A stretch of 64,000 nucleotides of DNA from Globodera rostochiensis (taxonomy: Eukaryota > Nematoda > Chromadorea > Rhabditida > Heteroderidae). The stretch's first letter is position 1; each line of letters begins with the position of its first letter. The DNA lies in assembly GCA_018350325.1 (NCBI GenBank), contig JAEVLN010000001.1, positions 5,485,254-5,549,253 of the forward strand, read 5' to 3'. Positions 1 to 11,801 of the stretch are shown piece by piece. Both the position numbers and the translations under genes were made by a program. Below the pieces are notes generated by a model that saw only the letters and a list, made by a program, of their open reading frames with translations, did no database searches and was not told the DNA's origin.

Positions 1-262
1 ATGCCAGCTTCACAATCAGTCCCTCCCTCTCGGACGGGGAAGATTGGGAGCAAGTACATCTTTAGGAACTGTTTCAATCAAAAGGAGGGAGAGGGAGGGA
101 TCGATTGTGAATGTAGCAAGCAGTACAACTCGACGGGTGATCGGCTAGAGAAGGGACTAAAGAGGCGCTAAAGCCTATGGGGCAGGCGGGCAGGCAATGC
201 TTTCAATGCACAACGTCGAGACTATTGGGCGGTGCCATCGAATTCAATTCGTTCGATCGCCC

Positions 263-1916
263 TCACTTTTCCGATTTGGTTTCTGCTGCTGCTGCTGCTG
301 CTGCTGCTACTGAAGAACATTCAAGCATGTGAAAGATCTGATTAAGCTCGATGGCCTGCTGGGAGAGAACGTGCAGATGCGTTGGCACGGACGGGAAAAG
401 GACCACCGTCGAATTTCTGGGAAGCGGAAATGAATGAATTGTTTCGATAAGCTGACCCCCCCCCCCACCTCTGTTGTTCTCCATTCACTTTCGCCATGTT
501 CTCTCCAGCAGCTTGCATCGGATGAGCAACGACGGGCTCTCCCCCCTTCCCAGCGGCGTCCGTTTCCGGCGCACTGTCCACCAAGAACAAAGCCGAGTGC
601 ATATTCGAGTTCAGCGAGTGTCGGTTTCTGCGTTTGGGTTTCTAATAGTCCGGTGTTCTCCTGCCGTCTGTTTGTTCTGAACCTGCTCCGTCTTGACGAG
701 AAGGCCCTATCGCAGCCTTTGACCGTGCAGAAGTGTGTCTCCTTCAGGTGGACCGCACTGTTGTGAATCTTCAGCGCGCCTTTGTCACAATAAGTCTTTT
801 TTTGGGACGGATTCGAACGATGTTTTTTTGCCTTGCCTTGCCCTGCCTACCTTCAGACAGATTTGACACTGAACGCGCCTCTTCCCTGCCCCGCTTCGGC
901 TCGTCCGCATCCTCCCTGTCCCTCTGCTGCAGCTGCTGCTGATACAGGGCGGTGTCGAGGAGGAGGATGTCGTCGTCGCCGCTCTCTCCGACGTCCATTC
1001 GTCCCCAATGCCTTCCTCTCTTTGCAATCTGTGGACAATCGCTTCTTCGGCCACCGGTGGTTTGCTGTTTCTTCCGTCCAATCGTCCATTTGAATTGCCA
1101 ACAGATGAAAGATCATCATCGGCCATCTCAGTATCGGACAGTCCCCGGCCTTTGTCTGTGCCGCCGCCACCGCCGTCTCTCTCTGTGCCCGCGGCGCCCT
1201 CCTCGCCTTCCTTTGTCGGCTGTTGAGAGACATTGTTGTTGCTGTTCACCAGCAGTTCACCTCCCAACGCAAAAGAGAACAGCGAATGGAGCACCGACTG
1301 CCGAAGGGAATGGGCGAGCGGGGCCAAATGGGGCAAGGCGGAGCCGACAAAGGAAAGCACCCGAAGTTCGGTGTGTACAGGCACATAAAGCCAGTGGTTG
1401 TGGGAGGGCGGCTAAATAGGACCGGGGGGGGGGAATAAGTTCGGCTTCAATTAAACCGGCGGTTGAGGTGACGAACAAAAGGCATACATTGGACTTGTAA
1501 CCGCGCGCAAAGTCCGCTGATGACCAACCGAAGCGCGAAAGGAGGGCGTCGCGGTCGGAAGTCGGAAGAGAGTCGAACATCCGGTCGAGGAGAATCTTTT
1601 CAGAGAGGGAGGGAAGGAGGGAGTAGGGGGAGAAAAGAGAGAGATGGGAGGGGGACACCTTAAGACGTATTGGAAGGGCGTGGAAACCGTCCAGCAGAAG
1701 GGCGACGAGTGAAGTGAGAAGAACGGAGTGCTGCTGTTGTGAAGGTGAGGAGGTGGGGGGAGGGGGGAAGAGCAGTGAAGCGGAAGCGGAAGCGGAAGAG
1801 GAGGAAGAGGGCGGAGGCGACAGCAACGGATTGTTGGGGGAACACAGCAAAAGAGAGGCCGAAGACGTGGACGGAGTAGAGAAGGAAAAGGGGGCAGCGA
1901 GCTGTTGATGATCCAT
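263..1916 (-). CDS. bnc-1: Basonuclin/disco-type C2H2 zinc-finger protein (3' end uncertain)
   Basis: Likely nuclear DNA-binding transcription factor of the basonuclin/disconnected family. Exons read on the minus strand: 1916-1488, 1411-851, 795-683, 627-469, 416-267. Exon 1 starts at an ATG and is Ser/Pro-rich. It contains the block [19 protein letters not shown] followed by [13 protein letters not shown], which resembles the conserved helical segment of basonucleins. Spliced exons 2-4 give the diagnostic paired zinc finger: [17 protein letters not shown], then [20 protein letters not shown]. Introns are 52-76 nt with GT-AG ends and consistent frame. After a polyalanine tract encoded by a CTG/CAG run (285-309) the frame either stops at 263-265 or is spliced at a donor at 266-265 into an exon beyond the window. 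Family members usually have further finger pairs, so continuation is likely. The N-terminal CxC region of vertebrate basonuclins was not found upstream. Confidence 0.82.
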
Positions 1917-3238
1917 GGACGCGAGACGAACAACAAAGACGGTCTTGAACCGGATTGGAACTGAAATGCAGGGGGGATGAGGAAGAAAGGATGGGCGGGT
2001 TGGATGTGTGTTGGTTGGGACGGGGGGGCAAAGGTGAGAAGAGGCCCCCCGGGGGGAGGGTGATTGGCAATTCGAGTGTCAACACCCTCCGCCACCCCCC
2101 GCCCCCACGCCTTCCACAGACAGTCATGGTCCCATCATTCTATGGATCGATGATGGACATTTGCTGCTTTGTTGAGTAATTGCAGGTGGGGGAGGGGGCT
2201 GAATCAGCAGCAACAGAAAAGGTGAGCAAGAACGGTGGAGACGAAGGCCCTTGAGGGAAGGCCGTTGGGACCCGGGGGGGGGGGGGGGGGGGGACGGTGC
2301 CGTCACTGTCCCCCCCCCCTCCCCTCGCCCCGGCTGAGCGAACAACCGATCGATGGGGACAAAATGGGATGGCCAAGGCCACTTGCCATCCATCCGGCAA
2401 TGGCGCCCTCTGATTGAGCGTAGCGGGGACGCAATTCATCCGTCGTCTTCCAACGGCAGCCCCCCCCCTCCCCTCACGTCCCCTCCATTCCATTCACAAA
2501 TCATTGTCTGTCCCGTCCCAACGTCTTTCGTCTGCTCCCCAATTCTTTTTCTCCCCCCCCCCCCCCGCCTCATTCTTTCATTTTTTTCGTTTTTCTCTTG
2601 CGAAGAGCGGAGGAACCCATCAGCAGCAGAAAGATGGGGGAATGAACTTTCTCAGAAATCCCTCCCCCCCGGGGGTGACAATTGCTTAACTTTCTCTCTC
2701 CACTGTTATGGAGACCCTCCCCCCTCATATGAATGATTTGTGGACATTTTTTTGGGAGTTGGCAACGGACGTAATGAATGAATGAATGATTGGAGGGTTG
2801 CAGAAGAATGGAATGAATGAATGGCACACCTGTTGGATTGGGGGGGGGGTGGGCACATGCGACAATTGACACCGTTTGGGGGAAGGGAAAGGACACAACC
2901 AATCCCAGCGCTACGAAGAGAATAAAAAAAACAAATTAAAAGTCAAATTTGAAGAAAAACAAAATCTTTCCGCACTTGCCACTCAACGGCATAATTATCT
3001 CGCCTTTTTTCATAAACAACATTTGTTAAAAAATGAACAATAAAAGCGCCTTCAGCAGACCTTTTCATCGTCTGACCCGCCGCCAACACTTTCGCTATTT
3101 CTTCGTCGTTTTCGGCTGCTCCGTTCGACTTGCTTTTGCTTCGTTCCTTTTTCGTGCCCCGGCATTATTTCCATTTTCTTTTCATTGGACAACGTCTCGC
3201 CGTCGTCGTCGTCGTCTACTCCATCGTTTCCCTAAATG
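1917..3238. other. Gene-free stretch with G/C homopolymer runs
   Basis: Lies between the 5' end of the basonuclin gene and the 3' end of the RSL1D1-like gene. It holds a 20-nt G run at about 2273-2292, C runs at 2310-2320, 2462-2470 and 2557-2568, and GAATGAATG microrepeats near 2777-2825. The reading frames here are low-complexity Pro, Gly or Ser and match no family. The left part probably carries the basonuclin promoter. Confidence 0.6.
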
Positions 3239-5072
3239 TTAACGATTGATTGCTGCGTTTTGAGTCCGTCCGTCCGTCCATAACATCCACCGGAATAAAA
3301 ATTTGAATTTTGAAAAGATTGAAAAAGGCGTAAAATTTTCACGTCCCATTGACAACTCGCCATCTCCCACCTCATGTGGCGCTGTTTCCTCCTCTTTTAC
3401 GTCCCTCCAACGTCGCCCATTGGCCAATCGATTTGCCTTTTTCCGCAAAACTTTGTGCAAAGCCTCGCCGGTCAATGGCCGAATGTCGTCGTTATGTTCC
3501 CACTCGTCCTGACCCGTCGGGTAGAGCACCTCGTCCCCAGCTAAACCAAAAATGCCATCAAATCGCGTACCAAACCAAATTCAGCACTTTTCTCCTCCAC
3601 CACAATCACTTTGCCGTCCGCCCTCACTTTGACCATTAGCCCATCGGGCAGTGTGCTGCAGCCGTCCACTTCCACCGCTAATTGTTGCTTTTTCGGCATT
3701 TCCAAACGGACTTCGTTGGCCGGGCCTGGAACAGAAAAGAATGAGACAATTCTTGTGACTGAATAACAACCAAAGTCAACAAAAATCGGCAGAGAAACTT
3801 TGGTCGCGGCCGTTTGCAAATGGCAGCTGCGAATGTTCAATGAACCGCCAGGAAAGTGTGTGAAAACTGCTTCAATAATCGCATTAAAATTGGACTCCAA
3901 TTCGTTCAACGGTTGGCCCAAATTGCCAATTCTGAAAAAAAACAAAAACTTGGGAGATGGGAGAAGAGGCAGAAACAAGCTTTAAGCGCCTCTCTGCCAA
4001 TGTGGTCAATCTTTCTGACCTCAATGTGACGGCGTCCTTCAGGGGCGCCAAATGCAGCTGAACCAATGAGAAGGACTCATTCAATTTCTTGCTTATATCG
4101 ACGGAAGAATCAATTGGCAAAGGCATCCTGCAAAAACTGTTACATCAAACAGACTAAAACCTCGCAGAATACCGGATCTCCCCCCGGGGCACTCCGGAAA
4201 TCAAATAAAAATTCACAATAACCCCGTTAAACAAATAGAAAATCACTTTGTCGCTTTCTTGAAACTGCTGCCGAGAAAAAACAGTGCAATTTTCATCAAT
4301 TTTTTGTCAACCATAAAAATATCTAAAAAAAGAGATTCGATTAAATCACCTCATTGTTGTCGTTTTTTGAGGAAAGCCTTCCCCCCCCCCCACCTACCGT
4401 AAGTGTTCGCCAACTTCGCTTTGTCCGCCTGCCGACCGTACTCCCGTTTGAGTTGTGTGAGGGTAAATATCTAAACATCTCTCTCTTTTCCCTTCTGAAT
4501 GGCTTCCATGCCCACTTTGGCGATGTGCTTTCCGGTCAGAGCATATTTGTCCCGCAACAATTCAGCCCATTCCCGTGCCTGCTCATCCACATCCGGGTCT
4601 TTAGCGGCGGCGGCTGATCGATTGCGGTCCGGCAGAATCAAACAAATCGACGTGTTCAACGGATTCCGATCGGAGTATGGTAAAGCGCTAAAGGCAAAAT
4701 GAAAATGCAAAAGCCAAACCAAACCAAAAAACCCACATAAACTTTCGTAGGGAAGTGCCCCGAGCGAGTGGGACCTTTTTGTACTTGACAGCGAGAAACA
4801 CGGCGGCGTCCGTCTCGGGAAAAAGCATTTTCCGACTTTTCTGTTCCCCATAATCTTGTAACGCTTTTAACGCATGCCGGGCCTAAACAGAAACCATACA
4901 AGTACACAACAAAAAGCATGCCGGAGGTCAATTAATTTACGATTGGTTGAAAGGGGAAGGGTCAACCAATCCTTCGTTCGTTAAACCCTTCTAATTGAAT
5001 TGGCAATATTTGCGCGCCCCAACATTAAACAAAAAATACCTGGGCTTTGATTTCTTCGCACTTTTTGTGCAT
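3239..5072 (-). CDS. Ribosomal L1 domain-containing protein 1 (RSL1D1/UTP30-like)
   Basis: Probable nucleolar ribosome-biogenesis protein with a ribosomal L1-type fold. Nine exons (5072-5040, 4882-4743, 4687-4516, 4470-4398, 4322-4247, 4127-4020, 3931-3771, 3725-3576, 3540-3239) join in frame to 404 aa. Family landmarks appear in order: DAAVFLAVKYKKVP (about residue 35), SICLILPDR, LTQLKREYGRQADKAKLA, DIFMVDKKL, the KMPLPID block, RIGNLGQPLNELE, and FTHFPGGSLNIRSCHLQTA near residue 235, matching the L1-family FPGGW-NIRS signature. The C-terminus is acidic/basic and not conserved. The start is an 11-codon exon beginning MHKKCEEIKAQ. Intron lengths are 35-157 nt; the 35-nt one (3541-3575) is unusually short. 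It lies directly downstream of SDE2 on the same strand, with about 180 bp between them. Confidence 0.85.
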
Positions 5073-5254
5073 TATCGCAGCAAACTAAAACAATAAAACG
5101 AAAAATCAAATTGAAAAATCACAATAAAATAGTTAGATTGGACGAGGAGAACGCGATAATAAAATTATTGAACACCGAAGAGAACTGTTTTATGGTCTAC
5201 ACCCAAACCCATCGCTTTTGCTTTCAGTTCCAATCAAATCATAGCGCGGATGAT

Positions 5255-6071
5255 TTAGTATTTCTTCTTCAATGGCCCAATGCTCATCATCTCATCCAGA
5301 TCGATGTCAGAATCGCTTGAATCGACGACTGAAGGTTCCTTTCTCGGTGGTGAATCCTCAACTTGTCCATGCTCCGTCGAACTCGAACACCCAGCAACAG
5401 CCTCCTCACTGACAGTGACTTCAAGCAGTTCAGACGAAATCGGGGTTTCGCCGAGGGCACTCACCCCTAAAAGGCAAATAGGTATTAACGGTGAAAGATG
5501 ATAATGCGGCTCTTAACCTGCTTCAATTGCGTCCTCCACATCGTCCAAGAGAGTGTCTCTTTTTCGTAAATATTTTTGATCATCAAATTGGTGCTTTGCT
5601 CGTCCGCATGCCTTTAGGCGTTCAATTTTATCTTCTCTAAATGTTTAGGATTCTTTTAAATATTATAGGAAAATGGATTAACTTTTTCTTTTGCTTTTCC
5701 TTCTCTCTTTCCGCCTTCTTCGCGATGTATTTCTTCAACCGTTCTTCTTCTCTTACGTCAGCGAGTCGACGTCCTTGCAAATTTCGGCACATCAACTGAT
5801 TGCTAGACTTGTGAATTCGGAAACTGCGAAGCAACGAACCAAACCCTAAACAGAATTAATGAAACAATTTGACAATTTTTGATTGGAAAAACTCACCCCC
5901 TTTACCCCCACACACTCGAAAATGCAACTGGACGAGTTTGCCGTCATCGATATCACTCAAATTGTGGAATACTTGTCCATCACATTCCAGAAAATAAAGC
6001 TCCCGTGGTAGTTCGTTAACAAATTTTACCGATTTTTTGTCTGATTTGGTAAAGAAATGGACTGTCGTCAT
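5255..6071 (-). CDS. sde2: SDE2-like splicing/genome-maintenance factor
   Basis: Homologue of SDE2, a nuclear protein whose N-terminal ubiquitin-like fold is cleaved after a GG-KGG motif, releasing a spliceosome-associated C-terminal part. Exons 6071-5897, 5845-5683, 5636-5518 and 5466-5255 give 222 aa with consistent phases. Residues 1-58 form the ubiquitin-like part and end VCGGKGG, immediately followed by FGSLLRSF, the conserved cleavage context. Next come CRNLQGRRLADVREEERL and a Lys/Glu-rich coiled coil (AEREKEKQKKKEDKIERL). The C-terminus is acidic and ends PLKKKY. Introns are 46-51 nt. It is divergent from RBM25, whose ATG lies 296 bp away. Confidence 0.88.
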
Positions 6072-6367
6072 TCTGAAAAGTTAATTTTTATTAAGAAACT
6101 GAGAAAAATGTTTAAATTAATAAGCCTAAAAAATGAAAAAAAAATTCGAAAGTCTAAAATCGCTTTGTCTCCTCGTCATTAGCGTTTTGTCTGTTTATTT
6201 GTTTAAATAATTTTGGCGTTATGTTTTACACAAATGAATTAATTTGTTTTTCTTTTTTGCTGTCCACGAATTACTGTCGTAGGCACCCGGCCATATTTTG
6301 AGTGGGGTTTAACTTCTCGACAACGAACTTGTCCTTTTACACAGATATTAATTAGTCACAGTGCAAA
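6072..6367. promoter_or_regulatory. Putative bidirectional promoter between SDE2 and RBM25
   Basis: The 296 bp between the two divergent start codons is AT-rich and contains no open frame. Two splicing-related genes start here on opposite strands, so a shared promoter is the simplest reading. No specific transcription-factor site was recognised. Confidence 0.35.
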
Positions 6368-9300
6368 ATGACTTTTCCGCCGCCTTTTCCGAATCCGTTG
6401 CTTCCGCGAATCCCTTCTCAATCACTCTCAGGTAAAAGAATAGGAAAGAATTCGACTTTTAACCAATATTAATATCTTTTTAGTTCCGTTTATCGCACAA
6501 AAGTTTGGTTTTTTTTCTCCTCAACGTCAAGGTGTGATGCCGGGAATACCAATGCTCCGGCCGCGTTTTCGCCCTAATTTTGTTCCGAGGGTTTGTTTTT
6601 AATGATCCCTCTAATGTCTAATGCATTCATTACCTCCTCTTCACCTTAGGAATTGCGACCGCCCAATTCGAATGCAAAGCCTACTGGCCCACCAACGACC
6701 ACAACGGTGTTTATCGGAAACATTTCGGATAAATGTCCAGACAGAATAGTGCAGGAAGTCATAAAGGTTTTTTGTTTTGTTATGAGAGCTGTTTTCAGTT
6801 CTTTATTTTAGAAGTGTGGTTCCATTTGCAATTGGAAGCGCCTTCAAGATTCGAGCGGAAAATTTAAAGCATTTGGCTTCTGCGATTTTATGTATCCCGA
6901 TGGAGCAAAAAAGGCATTGAGTGTGTTGAAAGATTTTCCTCTCGGTGACAAACGTCTGAATGTTAAGGTAAACATTTGATCTTTGCGAGCTTCCATCCGA
7001 GAATAATAATGTGATTTTCAGGCTGACGAGCAAACAGAAAAAATGTTAGAGGACTTTATGAAAAATAAAATGATTGCTACAAATGAACAAAGTGATGATT
7101 CGGTGAAGGCATTGATCAGAAAGTTTTTGGAAGAGGAAGCACCCGACCTCGTGGACGTGCCGATAAACGAAGGTTTTAGGAGGGATGGAATTTATGTGTA
7201 GAACGGACTTTAAGCGTCTTTCTTTTTTATAGCAGGACAAGCAGACGTGCGCAGGGAGAAAAGCCCAGCGGAAGGAAGCACAAAGGTTTTAATTTACAAA
7301 GCGACTTAATGCCTCTAAACAATTTAAATTCGAGTCCGTCTGTGTTACCACTCACTCTTTCCCCTATTTCCCCCGTTTCTCCTGCATACAAACATTCTTA
7401 GGAACCGTGTTTTGGAACTTTTTGACTTCTTTGGGCATTTGTCGCGGTAAGTTTCAATTTTTGGGCATGGACAAACCGTAGCCTGGAGGGAAGCCTCCAC
7501 CCCCCCCCCCCGCCCCCGAGGGAAAGGAAAGTTGCACAAAATTGTGACTATTTTTGAAAGTTGCATCGGTTTTCCTTGACAAGAAGGTTCAACTTTCCAA
7601 AATCCAGAAATTTCTTCCACGCACACTTAAAACAACTTCATATTTTAATGCTTTTTGGAACGAATGGCTTATTATTTTAGGGACTTATTTAACAGGATTT
7701 AATTATTAGCATTTTCTGGAAGTTATTGCGTAAATTTTAATGTTGAGTTGAGTTTTCCCCCAATGCCCCGACCTATGGGGGTAGGAGGATGAAATGGATT
7801 AGCGCTTTCGGCTATTAAGAAAATCTTAAAGCTTTCTCATCCCCAAAAGTTACTCTGTTAGTCGAAGTATTATAGGTCCAACAAAAGTTGAAGCTGCTCT
7901 ACTACGATGAGGATTCGTAAGTAGGCGCATAAAATGCCATTTGACAATATTTTTTGATTCTTTCTTAGCCTTATTCTTCTCTCGTTTTGCAAGCAGCATT
8001 TAGTCCCCTTTCCTTTATGCCTTCGTTGTTTTATCTGCTGTAGAAATCTGTGATGAAGCCAGGGATTGTGGGGGTAATGAATAAAACACGTTTTGCCTTT
8101 TCACAAAATCCTTTTTGGCTTTGTCCTCCAATGTTTTCTCTATTTCTTGTCCTTTCAGAGCTCAAACAAAGGGAGCAGACGGTCCCGTTCTTCTTCTGCC
8201 GCCAGTCACCGACATAAGAAAGGCTCTTCCAAACGTTCGGACAAATCGCCTAAACGCAAAAAGTTAGTTTTAATGAGTGGGCAAAGTGTTAAGGGTTTAA
8301 ATTTTAGAATTCGTCGCCATTCTTCGAGTTCTTCGGACGACTCGTCGTCTTACTCCAGCTCATCGTCTGTTGAGTCAAAAAGTAGTAAACGGAAGAAAAT
8401 CTCCAGAAGAAAAAGTTCAAATTCGGATGACTCTGATGAGGCGGAAGAGAAGAGAAGGCTGAAGAAGGAGGTCAAGGAGAGGGAGGAGTCGTACCTGGCC
8501 AGATTGAAGAAGTGGGAGGAAAGGGAGAAACGAATGGCAAAGCTCCACGACAAAGAGAGGGAGGAGGAAAAACAGCGGCTGAAGACTTTGCAGAAGGAGG
8601 CGAAGAAACTTCGCCAGTTTTTGGAAGATTATGCTGACGAGCGAGACGATCCGAAATACTACAGGTCGAGAAAACGCAATCTGAGTTTTGTTTTGAGTAT
8701 ACCGGACGGTTTAGGGGATCTGCTTTGTTCCAGAGAAAACGAAATTATGAGCGAGAACGAGAAGCTGATGCCAGAGATCGGCAGGAAGAAAGGGTGGAGC
8801 TGGAAGAGATCCGAAAGTCTCTTATGGAAGACAAAAGTGATGGACTCGGAGGATACCGGGGCAAACCGGTTTGTGGGGGGGGGGGGGGGGGGGAGTGAGT
8901 AAAAATGAGCACTGACATGGACTTCAGGAGGATGGAGAAATGGAAGAAAACGGGGACGCGTCTGGCGGGACAAACAGTTCTGAAGATGTACAGAAGGTGG
9001 CATGGGAGTCTGGTAATGCCGGGTCACAAAGGCTGGTGCGAACTCGCCCTTTTAACTGTCTTTGCTTTAGTTGGTGAAAATGCTGAAGGCTCTCCTCCGC
9101 CTGTCCCTCCTGAAAAACAGACTTCCACTGAAACTGAAAGTCCGACACCGGTGAAGAAAACAATTGTTACGACGCTGCAGCAGAAACCGGTGGTGCCTCT
9201 GTCAATGTTGAACGGTGTGTTCCAGGAGGACGACGAGGAGGAGGTGGACACTTTGCACCAAATCAAGAAGAAGATAAAGCCCTTCGAAATCACACGAGAG

Positions 9301-9813
9301 GTTAGTCGAATGGATGGTATTTAAGTGTCAAAGTTTGTCATAATCAGGATCGTTTGCAATCAATGACACCAGAGGAACGAAAAAAGATGATCAAAGACCT
9401 AATCGCGCGAATTCCCACGGACCGGGCCAAACTGTTTGCCTTTGAACTGTCCTGGGAATTTGTAGACGAAAATCTGATGGAGCAGCGGGTGAGGCCGTGG
9501 GTGAACAAAAAAATTTGTGAGTACATCGGCGAGGAGGAGCTATCGCTTGTCTCATTTATTTGCGAGAAAATCTCCAACAAAACCTCAGCGGATAACATTC
9601 TGCAAGATCTTTCAATGGTTTCTTTTGTAAATTTTAGAAAATAGATTGAGTTTTTAATACGTTTAGGTATTGGATGACGAGGCCGAAGTGTTCATGGTCA
9701 AACTTTGGAGACTAATCGTGTATGAGAGCGAGGCAAAACGCCTTGGACTGAGTGGGATGTCGGTCAATTCTTCGTCCAACGAGAGCAATCCAACACTCGT
9801 TGCAAACAGATGA
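6368..9813 (+). CDS. rbm-25: RBM25-like splicing regulator (RRM + RE/RD + PWI)
   Basis: Nuclear RNA-binding protein homologous to RBM25, a U1 snRNP-associated alternative-splicing factor. The order is: Pro/Phe-rich N-terminus (MTFPPPFPNPLLPR); an RRM with RNP2 VFIGNISD and RNP1-like FKAFGFCDF across exons near 6650-6970; a Ser/Arg region and a long Arg/Glu/Asp coiled coil (8165-8860); then a C-terminal PWI domain (9349-9813) with PWVNKKICEYIGEEE. Exons include a 41-nt one (7876-7916, ending YYDED), which keeps frame with an acceptor at CAGAG before 8163. A run of 17 G begins just after the donor near 8871. The family order RRM-charged-PWI is complete. A roughly 0.6-kb intron (7287-7875) carries a C-tract at 7499-7516. 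Confidence 0.9.
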
Positions 9814-10101
9814 TACAAAAACCAAACACTGATGCGATATTTCACCATTTGGCTGCAAATTCTCACTTTGCAGTGTTTTTCCTTCTTGCTAGAGTTCGAC
9901 GAATAAACACAATGCCTATGTGAAATATTGTATTGAAGTCTGGGTTCTTTCTAAACGGGTTTTAAATTAAATCCTACCCAGTTTTCAGTTACAGTCTTAG
10001 GGTTCTGGTCGTTATACACTCAGATAATTTATTCTACCACCCATCAATGAATTGAATTGCATACAAAAAAAAAAAACAATGAAGAGTGACATGCTAACAA
10101 T
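9814..10101. other. Convergent 3' intergenic spacer
   Basis: AT-rich spacer between the RBM25 stop and the stop of the minus-strand gene. It contains an AATAAA-like element (gaataaaca near 9900) that could serve RBM25 polyadenylation. Nothing else recognised. Confidence 0.4.
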
Positions 10102-11522
10102 TTAATCGAAACAAAGCTTTTTTTCTTGGTTACTGGCGTCACGCAATGGAAACAACGAAGCACTTGGAGTCTGTTGCTCCTTTTTGGCGGTGCGCAAAAT
10201 CGGGGAAGCGGGCAATTGGGCCCGCAGGGAAATGAATGGGGGCGAGGCGAAGATGGCTCGCTCCGGGATCGCCTGAACTCCCTGGGGTCGGTGTGGTGAT
10301 CGTAACATTGCCAAATCTACCTCGTCTGCCATGGAATCCGCCTTGTCCACCGTCTCCGGGTTCTGTTTCTGATGCGGCTGCTTGTCCAGTGGCCTGTCTA
10401 TACTTCGTCCGTTAAATGAAACAAAGCTTTTCTCGGTTAGTGGCACCTCGCAATGGAAACATCACAGCACTTGGAGTGTGTTGCTCCTTTTTGGCGGTGC
10501 GCAAAATCGGGGAAGCAGGCAATTGGGTCCGTATAGAAGTGAATGAGGGCGAGGCGAAGATGATCCGCTCCGGGATCGCCTGAACTGCCTGGGGATGGTG
10601 CGAGAGGTAAGGTGGTCTTAACATAACGGGAAATCCAACCTTGTCCAACATCTCCGGGTTCTGTTTCTGCTGCTGCTTGTCCGCCTTTCCGGTCTGCTGT
10701 TGCTGTTCAGCATCCGACTCCTTTATCTCTTCTAAAACCACCATAACAATTAGACCAAAATTCTTTGACTTAGTCAAATTAGCAAAAAGTTATAACGTTT
10801 CTAACTTGACGGCGCCAACGCCAAACTGACCCCGACTTCGACGTTGATCATCGGCAGCCGCAATAAGATCATCAACCTTCGCTCTGAGTTCGGCAATTTC
10901 TGCTTGCTGTGCCATCACCTAAAAAGGCCAAACAGCAAAATTAGCGATAAAAAGGAATGCTGGCACAAGTTTATGCAGTAATTGCGCCTCTTGAGAGAAA
11001 ATCACAGTCCTGTTGGTTCTATTTGCAGTTGAAGATGTTGGAATTTTACTCTGATTGGCCTTAGGGGAAAAAGGGAATTTCATTATGACAATTAATTAGC
11101 CTTTGTACGTACCAAAACGGCGTTTTCAAGGCGCGTAGTCCGTCCAAACGCAACCGATTTCAGCGTTTCTTTGCGCAGTGTTTGAGAATCGAATGGTTTT
11201 TTGGCCGAGTCGACTGAAGTTCCGGCGGCGTTTTTTAAAAGTTTCTTCTGCTGCTTTTTCAAAGAAAGTGTCGTAGCGTTTTTCAAAATTGATTTGTTAG
11301 GTGGTGCAGCTCCAACATTTTCCTTTCTGAACGAGTGAAGACCGGTATTATTACAAATTCCAACCCAACCAACCCTGGGTCGACAATGACTTCACCAGCA
11401 CATTTAATCTGTTGATCCTTCAGTGGTGACATCGGCGAAGGCGAACTTGAATACGATGGGGGCAAACGGGGCACGAAATTGCTATGCGATCCACCAAAAT
11501 CCATTGTCCAAATAGAATTCAC
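10102..11522 (-). CDS. Unidentified coiled-coil protein with duplicated last exon
   Basis: Not assigned to a family. Exon 1 starts MNSIWTMDFGGSHSNF and is Ser/Pro-rich. Spliced exons continue DPGKENVGAAPPNKSILKNA, a Lys-rich segment, LKSVAFGRTTRLENAVL, then a short helix (QQAEIAELRAKVDDLIAAAD). The reading then enters one of two alternative last exons. Copy A (about 10412-10725) starts EEIKESDAEQQQQ and ends REKLCFI-stop. Copy B (10102-10400) starts RPLDKQPHQKQNPE and ends KKLCFD-stop. Both contain QAIPER.IFASP and QLPASPILRTAKKEQ. Both acceptors are phase 1 and suit the same upstream donor. SP/TP-type sites suggest phosphorylation of a regulatory protein, but that is a guess. Confidence 0.6.
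10105..10740 (-). repeat. Tandem duplication of a terminal coding exon (about 310-bp unit)
   Basis: Two head-to-tail copies, offset by about 307 bp, share long identical blocks such as ctcctttttggcggtgcgca (about 10176 and 10483) and gctccgggatcgcctgaact. The copies differ by substitutions and small indels but both stay open and both end with a stop codon. Each is preceded by an AG acceptor (TTTTAG before copy A, TATAG before copy B). Confidence 0.85.
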
Positions 11523-11801
11523 ACAAGTTCAGAAACGAATATATGCTAACAATACGCAAAGTCAAAAGAATAATTCCGATGCGAGCCCACAGAAAAACCC
11601 AAAAAAATAGTTCTGCCTCGAGCAACAAAACACACCCCCAGTCAATCCCATCATGGAGAAAGCAATCGTTTTATTTAAAATAAGTTAACGAAAAATTTAT
11701 GTCCTTGTTTAAATATGGTCTTCATCGATTAAGGCCTCAAGAAAAAATATGTAATCAGTCGGAAGCAGGCCATCTTTGAAGATCCACGTCCTTCGCACCC
11801 G

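Noticed and set aside
1451..2127. Long Pro/Ser/Arg-rich minus-strand frames overlapping basonuclin exon 1
   Set aside because: Out of frame with the zinc-finger exons and made of low-complexity sequence; shadows of the real exon.
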